From the NCBI RefSeq assembly GCF_000003815.2, contig NC_049988.1, positions 1,123,915 to 1,187,914 of the forward strand: DNA of 64,000 nt, given 5' to 3'. The stretch comes from Branchiostoma floridae. Lineage: Eukaryota; Chordata; Leptocardii; Amphioxiformes; Branchiostomatidae. The translations under genes and the position numbers were made by a program. Below are positions 22,883 through 34,900 of this stretch, piece after piece (the stretch's first letter is position 1; each line of letters begins with the position of its first letter). Below the pieces are notes generated by a model. The model saw only the letters and a list, made by a program, of their open reading frames with translations, had not been told where the DNA came from and did no database searches.

Positions 22883-24049
22883 GGCAGAGCTAAGGCGGCC
22901 CAGGCACGCTCGATCCGTGTTCGAGCTGGGGCGCCTATCCCCTTGTCCGGCCGAATTCGAACGATTTTCGATGATGTCAATTCCTATCACGTAATTCGAA
23001 CCGAAGGCGCGTTCGAATCTTTGGTTATTTGCGACTATTCAATGTAAACACGCACCGCAAGGACCATCCTTGGTGGGTGCTTGTGCGGATCAGGTTGATA
23101 TTTACGGCTTTATGCCTAGGTCAAAATAAGAGTATTGATCATTATAGTACTCAAGTTTTACTTATTATCCCTTTCTTATCGAAATTGTCCGAGGTTATTT
23201 TGTGTAATAATTTAATGTTTTTAACTATGGTGCATTTTCAACCAAAAATTGAAAATAGATAGTCGTTTCTGATGTTTTCGGTCCCGAAAAAACAATATAA
23301 TCTTAATTTCAAACAAAATACCCACGGATACAAATGATAAGTATAAGGTAGGCTTTCATCCTTCAGAATATAATAATTGTCGGTCTTGTTTCCACCTGGG
23401 CGTAGACCCATGAAGTATACGAAACGTTTTTGAACCAAAACGTGTATTTCTAACCCAAAATCCTGTATGTAAAAAGAACAAAATCACAACTATTCAATGT
23501 GTTTCTAGTAGTACTAAAATTGTGTGAAGTTTCATCGTAGTGCGACCAATCAAAAGTTACATTCATATGTAAAGAATACAACTTTACTACGAACATGGCC
23601 GCCTTACGCCATTGGGTTATGTTAATGAGTTAGTGACGTCACTGCCTTGACTGTCAGGGATCCCATGATCCTCTTCGCCCTCTTCTATCATGGCTGTACT
23701 TGAGTGAGCATCACGGATTAAACGCCTCTTCCAATCAAGTTGCATCGGCTCCTATGATTCACTATCGCGTCCCCTTGTCAATGTTGGCGTTAAGCAAACC
23801 GAGCAAACAATAACCAGACAAATATATCAGTAATCAATCTGCGCTTGTAAAGTTCGACCGAATCTTAAAGTCATATGGGATTTATGTTAACTTGTTTTTT
23901 TCTGCAAAGGTAAATGAACAGACCTAACAGTATTTTGCAGTATTTTGTTGATTAGTATGATCGCTCAACATATTTCAGTAATCGTATTAAAACATTGGAA
24001 ACTGCACACACACACATGAATACTAATATAATTGTCTGGTTATTGTTTG
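22883..24049. other. Spacer between the arms of the inverted duplication
   Basis: About 1.17 kb of single-copy-looking sequence. Either side of it the arms carry the probable upstream regions of the two divergent first exons, so it may hold shared regulatory sequence. It includes a TGACGTCA at 23635. I see no coding exon I can support. Confidence 0.5.
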
Positions 24050-25938
24050 ATCAGTCCCTTTGAATTCTATGACGAACAATCAACCTCCTCTCAATCAATG
24101 GCGCAAACAAAGATGTTTTCTAGTGATAGATATGTTAAACAAATGTGGTCTAATGTGTCTGATCATATGAAATAGATGTAGCAAGCGATACCACGAGAAT
24201 TTTGAAACTTCTCCTTGTCAACTTGTCAATGATATAACATGTTATTAGTCCATTGACCAGAGGAGAAATCTGTACCTCCGGGCTGGCATATTCTCCATGT
24301 TATTTTTGAATAGTAGAAGGCTTGTGGTATATATTTTTATGTGATTGCCATTCTGATATAGTAGCTTTATACCGGCTATCAGCCTTCAAACCTATCACTA
24401 TCTAAATGATCCGGAAATTTCGTGTCTTAAACAATTAAGGGGGAGGGACATAAATCAAACATTAATATTTTTCAATGAAAATTAAATGGCTCATAGAATG
24501 TATATAAGGAGTGATAGTAGTTTGGTGCATTAGGGAGGCTCATTTTGTTTTGTTTCGTGTTTCCGTTTGTGTGTATCTATGAGTTCATGTTGAAAAATTC
24601 AAAAAAAGAAGGAACAAAATTAGAAAAAAATAAAATAGAATAAAACTTCTCATTGTTATCAAAACGTTTCATATCATTCGAAAATCTTTTTATAACGGCG
24701 CCCTTACAAAATTCAAAGTTATAATAGCAGTACAGAAATATTTCGACCCATGACTTCTCTCAAATCATTTTGATAGTGTGTTGACGAAATATTTACGATT
24801 GTCCATTACGATACTAGAATTTAGACAAATTGTAAATACCCGAATTGTGTACAATATTGACGTGCAATATTTTAAAGTGCAATATCAGTAATCCTCCATA
24901 ACTTTATTATGCTTTTAATCCTATTGTAACAACAGAGTTTCTCACTTTTATACAGTGTTGTAGTGCGGACGATAATTGTTAAACGTTCACCGCAATTCAG
25001 TCTTAGGACTGCAAGTGTGATGTTTTTATATGTGACCTTTTATGTCAAATAAACCATTCATTCATTCATAATGGATAACCTTTATGTCATCTCATGTACC
25101 AGGCTAATATAACATTAGAAAAAGATAAAATAAACAAGTACATTTCATCCGACTATTGCAATAGTAATTACATACATGTACGCGTAGAATTGATTTTGGG
25201 GTAAAGCAGATATTGTTTGTTTGTACTTAAATGTCAACTAGTTTTGACATTTTTTTTCAGCTGCCGTGCACTCCTTTTTACTTGTCAACATTACGTACTA
25301 CTGATGTCATAATCATTTTATTTACATGAACTTTCCACCAGACAATTTGTTGCGTGGGTGAGGAGTTCTCTTAGTCTAGGCTGGTTCCAGTATTCTGGTC
25401 TCCCTGTTACTGGACAGACGATGGCCACACAGGGAGGTATTCATATTGCAGTATCGTCTCCATCACCAGACGGACATGCAGGTATGTTTTTGTTTTGCTA
25501 AATTGTTTTAACTCTTATCCGGTCGTATGGGTCGTATCTAAGGACAAGCGTATATTCATATCTGCCATATCAATATTTTTTATCGGAGAAAATAATTTCC
25601 TTCTTTGAGTTTGTATACATGGACTTCTAACAAATGTTCACTGAGCTTAGCAAAATTGCTGTATAAGCTATACTGTACTTGAAAGTTCGTGCATTGTTCG
25701 GCGGGGTCCAAACCGTTGGACCACAGCAAATTATATCTATATATACTACCTTGTATCTAGAAATGTCACTTCAAAACAGGGATTCATTATCAATGCAATT
25801 AAAGCAACAGGGTATAGTTGCCAAAAAAAGGAAAATAACTTTGGGGAAAGAAATTCACTATTTTAGTGTAAAACGTGGTGCATTAATTATGATAATGAGC
25901 TATTAACCAATTATCTGTGCCTAGACAAGTGAAAATAT
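24050..25938 (+). repeat. Right arm of the large inverted duplication
   Basis: Reverse complement of 21088-22882, starting at CAGTCCCTTTGAATTCTATG and running through the first coding exon into intron 1. It includes about 1.37 kb upstream of the receptor ATG, so the promoter region of the lectin gene lies inside the duplication. Confidence 0.85.
25421..25481 (+). CDS. Lectin receptor exon 1 (start codon)
   Basis: Begins MATQGGIHIAVSSPS and ends GHA plus one base before GTATG. The start is supported by the conserved duplicate on the minus strand, where the ATG, frame and donor are kept. Phase 1 out. Confidence 0.75.
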
Positions 25939-28900
25939 TCCTAACCCTCTCTTATGAAATAACGTCAACATTTCTTTTCACAAATTGAAAAGACGAAATG
26001 ATTGTTGAAAAGCTGGAGCATTATAGAGTTTGAGGGGGGGGGGGCTGGCTTCTATCTCCTGGCCCCGTTTCGCCATAAAATATGATAATGAGCACCATAA
26101 CATATCACAGTGACAGCAAAACTGAAAATATTTTTCATAGATTGATGAAACTGTGTATACAAAGTAATGACAAAAAGAACCATAAGAAATATGTCTAAAT
26201 CTTTTTTTAAATCGACTTCCTTTTGGCAAACCACATTGTATACTATGTAGGTACTATTAGGTTTACCAAAATAAATACATACATAATTTTACCGAAATGT
26301 TACTATTTTCGACATCAAATGGTTAATTTCCAAAAATTAAAAAAAAACTCATTTTGTTGGACGTTGGTCTGTTAACTGTCCCATACCTTAAAAGCCAAAA
26401 CCCACAATAGTGAATGTAGTACCTTTTAGTTGATTGGAAAGTTTTTTCCGACATTTCTCTTTCACTTGAGTTTCACTTTCATACTGCGCATTAGACTTTT
26501 TGGTATTATTTTGGAAATAAGATCAAACAATTAAACATTATCCTTTTGTCGCAGGTATTGACAATACCGTACAATCATCGACTACCGACGAAAGTAACGA
26601 TACCCCTGACTGCCATGTCAACCACCACACCGAAAGGGATCACAACACCACCCTCCGGGAAATCCGTGCCTCAAAGAAAGGCGGTGATCCAGCAAATGAC
26701 ATGGAAGCAAGGGGCACGTTTACCGTAACTGTAGGCCGTAATGTCATTGGATTGGCTGCCAACACGATGTACAAGACTGGTTCAGCCCAGCAATCAGGAC
26801 ACAAAGGTATTGATGTCGTTTGTATTCTATTGGTATTGACATTGACATAGGTATTCTTGTCGTTTGTTTTCTATTTCCATGAGTATTGTTTTCGTTTTAC
26901 GTTTTATTGGCATTCATGTTGAAAGCTTTTGAGGTACCTCCACTTCTAAGTCCTGTAACTTTTAAATGCTGTAGACATGATATCTGACAATTGTAAGAAT
27001 TTTGACGCTATTATGTGGTGATATAAAGTAATTATGACGCGTCGACGCCATCATTTTGATTGTATTGGCTAGATTGGATTGGATTTTTGTCAAAAACGCC
27101 AGTGCGTACCAACACGAAAAACTGAATTTTTTCATACTTCTTGATATTGTTGCCAACAATGTCTAAGTAAAACGCACCAAATTTTGTGGCTCTAGCGTAT
27201 TCCGTTCTAGCGTTATACGATATGAAAGTTGGCGTAGGCCTCAAAAGCCAATAAATATCATTAACTACTAAAAAGGTATCATAATTACAAATAAGCAGTT
27301 TGTTTGACATGCGACCTTAACAGTATTACTAAGATGAAATTATGTTTGGGTTGAAAGAAATAGGCATTTTAAGCGAAAGGTAAGGTAAAGTGACCGATCT
27401 TTTTACAGAATATTATCTGACAAAGTATTTCTAATAAATGACATGAATCCCGCAGCTTGTAACTCGAATACAAACGAAGTCTATTCATATATTTTCTAAT
27501 CATTGGTATGGAACAACAGGGCACGTGTGCCAACACAATTATGTTTTTCGATGATTGCATCGGATTTTCCTTGCGACAAATTCATGATGTATTCTTTGAT
27601 ATTTTTTTCTTCAAATGAAGGGCGTGGCATAGATAGAACTTTATTGCATGACACCTGTACAGGATACAGTGTATGGCAACTTGAACATACAATACATACA
27701 TACAGAACAGTTTAACTACATGAGTTACTAGTATCTAAAAACGTAGGAAACTAATCTATTTTACACATGGTATATATTATTGACAATCAGGCTAGCATTA
27801 TGTGCTGGTTCATTACAGTATAATATTGTCTCGTTTTTTAAATGAGTTATATATAAATACATAGGCAGATATATCAGCAGGATATGATAGTAACATATTA
27901 AACATTTCTGTCTTATTAGGTGGTAACATTGTATCAGATTTGTATTTGATAGACTGTAACAATTCTTGTCTCTCTCTATCATAAGTTGGGCAATCCATTA
28001 TAAAGTGGGATTCATTTTCAATATTATCATGGCACGTTCGACAAAATCTCTCGCTGGCTGGTGTGTTGTGATGTCTACCCTTTTCGATATGTAGGGAGTG
28101 GGCACTAATTCTAAGTTTCGTAATGATATTTCTAAAAGATTTGTTTTGAACAGTTGAAAGGTAATTTTCAAGACAGAAATCTTTTTTGATTCTGCAATAG
28201 GTACTAAGTTTGCTTAGACTTCTTATTTCTTGTCTCCAGCCAGAGAGAAATGTATCTATCAGGCGGTATTTGAATAAATTTCCACGGTAGGGTTGAGCCA
28301 AACAGTTTGGAAGCTATGTCTACATAACATGTCTTGTACATGGACAGCCCAGTCTTGTTGTAGATGAACAGAAGTATTGTATGCTTTCTTTACGCGTCTG
28401 TCATTTGGGAGGCCATGTAATCTAAGCCAGTATTTTATCAACTGTGTTTGTGAATCAATGTATAGAGGAAAAACTCCTAGCTCGCCCCTGACCGCAGTGT
28501 TAATAGAGCTTTTGGGAACGCCGAGTGTGTCTTGATAATCATTATTATGTTTATTTTGAAAACTAATGGTACACGGGATATGACGTTCCAGTACTCTATG
28601 GAGATTTTTTAGCCCATAAACTAACAAAACAAGACCAAGGTGGCAAGGTAAAAACGTGCAAAAGTTGAAAATTTTAAGGTGGTAAACTTTGTGTTTACAC
28701 ATATTCGTGGATGCTACATCTGAGTACCGTAGCATCAAAAAGTTCTATGAACTAAGCACAAGCTGCAAATTATAAGCAGATAAAATAGGATTTTCAACGC
28801 AGCAAATTCTGGGCGGTTTGATATTGATTCCAGGTGTTGTTTACGACAAAAATGCCACAACCAAGCACAATCCTCCGATCTCTGATTGGTCGAAGATAGT

Positions 28901-31900
28901 GACACTCCATGTGGCCATCTTCTTGGAATTCTCTCTCAGTCATTCACTTCCATTCTAGCTGTAGCACAAGCAACAGCAAAGCTTGTCTTTCTTACGGTCT
29001 AGTCACAAAGACGATTTTCCACCTGACTGCCCCGTACCTCCGTGCCAAAATTCACACCTCTCCAAATAACTATTTGCCACCTCGGCCGATCATGCAATTT
29101 GTCAATACGGTCCTTGCATTATGGTCATTACAAGAAGCTATACCTAGTCTACCTTTAGTTTCGTTCAACTTCTACACCGTTTCTATCTTCTGCATTTAAA
29201 CGTTATAGATACTTTTATTGCGTTCATGAATGAAGCTTCCAATGTTTCTCGTTACTTTTTTTCTATCCGTACACCGTGTGCATCTATGACTTCTATACTG
29301 TAATTTTCATACTTGACTGCACAGAACTGACGGCAATGCCACAAGGTTGTTCCGGATGGAGCACGGAAGAGTTTGCATATTACTAAGGAATAACTGCTCG
29401 GATTTTATTTGATATCATAATAATAATGTGTAATGCATAATCATATATACCCCGAGTCTAGATAGGGTTAAGAAAACTTTCGGAAATAATGTCAGAATGT
29501 GAGTTTCAATTTGGTGAAATTGGCATATTGGGCTGACATTCCAGTTGGACCTCTACATAGGAAAGCATTATAAAATACACTAAAACAAGGCTTCAGAAAA
29601 GTACTAACCCCAATTTCAATCTTAACAAAAATTCTCCACCAGACAGCCACAAGGGTCATCTTTGTAAAAACTGAAAGAAAACAGAGGTTCAACCACCTCA
29701 AACTCCAAGGAATCCCCGCTCTATGAAAGAAACCTCACCTTTGACCCCAGTTTTCTCCTGATACCACCAATATGACACAACAACTAAAATCCTTCTGCGC
29801 GCCACCTAAACTGCTAAACTGAGCAAATTTTGACACAAATGGGAAAGATTAGACCTTACATGTTCCTTCTATCACAAAAAGGCTACTGGTTGGGCCAAAA
29901 TTTTCAAGGAAAAAGAAGATTTGAAAGGATTTTAAGTCACACCCAAACCGCGCAGCTCAACTGTGACGTCAGCCCTATTGGCGCATAACAAACCCATTGT
30001 TAACAAGAATGGATGTCATATTTAGTATGTTTTGCTACATAGACTCTATTGACTTGCGATATATTATTAATCCAGAAGACGGAACACCCGATGACTGCAA
30101 TAATGACCCTGAAAGCCACGTGCACAACAATTCCGACACAGATGACATCGACAGGCCACAGCAGCCTGCTGCAGACAGAGGGCAGAGAGCTGATAAACAG
30201 GAAAACACCACAGCATCAAACAATGTACAGAAGGACGACTCGGGCCTGCTGAACAACCCTACCTACGTGCCTGGCGCACTTCGACAAGATAACAACAAAG
30301 GTACATATAGTATTAGGGGTGGGTACCGGTACGGATTCCCGGTACAAAATAGTTAGGTCCTGGTTCAGATCCGGACCTGGACCTGATCCTCTGGACCTGG
30401 ACCGTACCTGGACCTAAATTATCTGTACCGGTACCCACCCCTAGTCCATGTAGATTTTAGAAGTTATTTTTCCTATGAGGGGGAGGAGGTACACTGTCCC
30501 ATGCCCTAATAGTACTCAATATAAATCTGTATCTGTATTATATTTTATATGACCCTGACCTCCCTCATGACCTCAATGAAAAGCGGCCTGCTGGCCGATT
30601 TGAGCTTCTCATGAATAAACAAAGGTTCAAACAAACAAACAAACAAACAAACCATGCACACCATTATCATGAGTAGCAGATAATCAGACAGGATGTTTTT
30701 GATTTGATTTGATTTATTCAGCTGTATAGAAAGAAATACAGCCAGGGCTACCCAACAGCCGGAGGCTGTTATCTAGGACTTACTGTCAACATAGTCTTTA
30801 AATGTGACCTGTCTAACAGTATGTTCCCCTCAATAAACCTCAACATTCCTAATCTAAACTGTACTCTAAACTATACTCTGCCATAGTGAAGAGGGTTAAC
30901 CAAAACCATACCCTGTGCAGTCAGCTTCATTGACATTTTTTCTTTGTGTGTTCACGAACCACTATCACTACTTTTGTTGGCAAATTACATTATATTGAAT
31001 TCATGAACGCCGAGGCAGTGGCATCTATGGCGTTCAGGATTCTCTCCATAAGTCTCAGTCTCTATGCTTTAACCATATTAATCATATAACCAGGTGGGTA
31101 TGGCTCACGTGGAACTCCATTAATTCAATTTTCAATTCAATCTTTATCGCGCAACAATTGTACAGGTACAACGCATGGCAAACAAATCAAGAGTAATACA
31201 TGTACAGAACACTTAGAATAATATCTAGTACTTATACACAATGATAAGGAGTTCTAGGTAACAAATGACTAATCGCTATGCCACTTTAGCTGAGTGGTTC
31301 AATTCATGGGAACAAGTATTACATAGTGATACAGAGTAACCATCAATTCTTTGTGTCCTTTTTAGAAAAGAAGGAGGTATGCATGGTCCTATGTAAACGA
31401 AAATTGCATCAGGACATGACATGGCATAAGTAAATTGAAGGTCTCTGAGCTTGTCTAAGGTTGGGCTATGTCTGTATTTGATAGTTGATAATGCCTTGAA
31501 GAACCAAGCTAAAAATAACTAACACTTTGTCAAATCACTGTTGTTGCCCTAAAATTTTTACTTCTGTGTTACTTACTTATCCTCTTCGTCCCATTAGTGG
31601 TATACGAGGGGCATTCAATAAGTAATCCACCTGACCCACTTCCAGTTGTCTGATCTAAATAAAATTTTGCATGTTTAATGAGTCATATCTCTATGGGTTA
31701 TGTTGCAAAAAACAGCCCTGAACTAATTGCGGTTACTGATTTACTGGTGTTTGAACTGAGTCAGGTGTGAAATGGACCAGGTGTGAAATGGAGCAAGTTG
31801 AGTGTCGCGCAGTGATCCGGTTTTTGTATTTGAAAGGACGCACACCAAAGGGGACTTTTGATGAAATGAAAAAAACTTATGGTGATGATGCCCCATCATA

Positions 31901-34900
31901 TGGCCTTGTAAAACGCTGGCATCCTGAATTCAAACAAGGCCGGAAGTCTGTGGAAACAGCTCCCAGACCTGGTCGTCCCTCTTCTGCCATTGATGAGGCA
32001 TCTGTCGGAGGACCAACCTGGGATGTCCTACAAGAACGGTGTCCAGAGCGGGTCAGGTGGATTACTTATTGAATGCCCCTCGTAAGGCAGCGATGAGTTC
32101 CTCCACTGTGGTCTGTTTTGTGCTAGGGTCTGAGCAGCATCCCAGGGGATCCCAATGGCCGCTAGGTCTTAAGCCACAGTACTAGTGCGCCTCCATGTAA
32201 CTTTGGGACGTTCCCGTTTCCTCTTCCGCTCAGGGGCCCAATGAAGAGCAACTTTGGGGATACGGTCATCCGACATCTGGAGAACACGGCCCAGCTATTT
32301 TAGTTGGTCTTCTGATGGCATTTTCAGCCGACAACTGTCTTGCGTTCGTTATTCTGTACAGTTCTCCATTACAGACTTTGTCTAGCCAGTAGATGTTACA
32401 AATTCTACGCTGACAACCATTGTTAAATACATCAATTTCTGCCTTTGTATAGGTAACTTCTGTGTTAATCATTGCATTTTCTTAGGTAAGACAGGGTGGT
32501 GGTTGACATGTTTCAGCTCCCGTCTAGTCCGCGGCATCATCATAGCTGTTTCTTTGGGATCCTTGGTTGCTTCGGGAGTTATAATCGGCATTTATGTCAC
32601 CAGTCTACTGGGGAACAAAGCAGACATCTATCCGGTCAGTCTCCTAAGTATTTAGCAACAGCTTAAACACCTTAATATGCGGTCTCTCTACATGACTACG
32701 ATTGGGTTTCCAGTATCTACACAAAAACTATTACAGAACAGCAGCCTGAAATACTAGCATTCAATTATGAAATTTTCTTCAAATGGGCGGCTGTAAGGTT
32801 GTGGATAGGAAAATTTCTGCGAAACAGACTTGATTACGATTTATCTGATTTTGAAATTTTGTAGGCTGATTTTCGTACTTTGACATGGTCAGTAAAATCA
32901 ATATTAAAACAATAGCTGATGTTACATATACAATGTTGAAAGGAAAACGTCGATAAGAACACCACAAATTTACAATTTTTTTCATACTTTCGAACTTTTC
33001 AGTCAGATACGAAAGAAATAAGAAGCCACAATGTTGAGTACGAACTCGCTTTAGAGTTTTCGTTTCGCATATCACTCTCTGTTTCTAATAATGTCACTCG
33101 TATTTCCTTATGAATTTGACCCCTATAGCGATATTTTTTTCACATAGCTCCATACAAACCAGATTTCTACAACCGACTCATCTTGGGGGGCAACTGGTGA
33201 TGATCGTAAAGCAACGTCTACACTGACAAAGATGACATCCACCCTGCCGCCCGTGACACCCACAACAAAGGTGACAGCGACACTAACAGCCTTGACAACC
33301 ACAATGTCATCCGTGACAACCACAATGCCAGGAGAGACAACCAAAATACCAGCAGTTACAACCACTGTGCCAGCCGTGATAACCACACTACCAGCGGTGA
33401 CAACCACACTACCAGCTGTGACAACCACACTACCAGCGGTAACAACCACACTACCAGCGGTGACAACCACACTGTCAGGAGTGACAACCAAAATACCAGC
33501 AGTTACAACCACTGTGCCAGCCGTGACAAACACACTGCCAGTTGCGACAACCATACCGCTAGAAGTGACTTCGAAACTGCCGGATATGACAACGACATAC
33601 AAAAAGGTAACAAGAATGTCCTACATTCGAAGCGTTCACATGGAAATGTACAATTTTAACTTGTTTTGTTTGTCCTATTTTGAAATACCTTGACTTTATT
33701 ATGTTTTTACAAAATTCAATGTCTTTGAACCATTTCTCATTTCTTGATTGAGATTTAATGTGATTTTTTTCAAAGAAATACATTAATTTAAGATAAGCGT
33801 GATACAGTTTTTTCTTATTACTCTAGTATCTGTTACTTACGACAAGTGTGACGCGACGGAGAAAGTATCTTGAGACTACGAAGCAAGAGACGTCAACATA
33901 CATGAAAGGTAAACACTGCTTTGGCTTTTGGACATTTCTTCACTTCGGTCACATTATCAACCAATGAATAAGAGAAATGCTAAGTAATGTATTTGTTACC
34001 ATTGCTAGATATCTTTATTGTCCGGTTTATGGTAATATATTTGTTTCAGAAATACATGACCCATATACGTGACGCTTTATCTAAATTCACGTCACATGGG
34101 ACGTAAAATACGTGACGTCCGATGTATTACAGAAACGTCACACTTACGTGTGGCATACGTAACGTATCTTTATCAATAACTTAGTTAACGATTGAGTAGG
34201 ACGTGACTTATGTCCACGTCCCACTTTGTAAAACGTACGTGACGTGTTTTGACAGATCCTTGTTTAATTCACGTCACGTGTGCCACAAAGTACGTGGCGT
34301 CTATGGCAATATATTTGTCGCTATATACGTGACGTTTTTCCTAATTCACGTCACATGGGACGTAAAATACGTAACGTCCGACCTATTCCAAACACGTCAC
34401 AGGCTACGTGCAAGATACGTGACGTCTTTTTATCAATAACTTAGTTAAGATTTAGTGACTGATGACTGTCTTTGTAGTATGTGTGTGACGTGTTTTAACA
34501 GATCCGTGTTTAATTTACGCCACGTGTTACACAAAGTACGTGACGTCTTTTACACGTCACGTCCGGTTCGACATACCAAAACACGTCACACGTTCCTTAA
34601 TGCGTGACATAAGCTATCGCCTAAATGACCCTGTTGCAAACTCCAAATCCTCGCAAACTAGATTTTAACCCGGGCGGAGAGATAGGGTTAAAAATATCCG
34701 CGCAAAATAGTACCATTTCCACTTCATTCACGTCACAAATGACATAAAGTAGTCGTCATTTTTTTACTAACACGTCACGATTCATGGTATCACAGGTGAC
34801 TATCTTCTATATACGTACGACTTTCTTGTTTCGATGTACATATCAGCGATTTTGTTTAGCACCTTTTTGACATGGGATGCTCTTAATACGTTTGTGCCCC

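Larger units (their letters stand above)
31561..32300 (-). pseudogene. LINE ORF2 C-terminal fragment split by a mariner insertion
   Basis: On the minus strand, 32270 down to 32085 reads MSDDRIPKVALHWAPERKRK, then RPKVTWRRTSTVA, a stop, and AAIGIPWDAAQTLAQNRPQW. This is the usual LINE ending (basic block, T-W-R-R, then A-Q-x-R-x-x-W-R). The final codons resume at 31602-31570 beyond the mariner as HxWDEEDK followed by a stop, so the two halves were one element before insertion. Confidence 0.65.

Noticed and set aside
22885-22960. GTTCGAGCTGG block considered as a tRNA B-box
   Set aside because: No matching A-box at the right distance and no acceptor stem.
33123-33602. Minus-strand 159-codon Val/Thr-rich open frame
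   Set aside because: Mirror of the 21 bp coding repeats of the stalk exon; the plus strand has the splice sites, phases and domain context.
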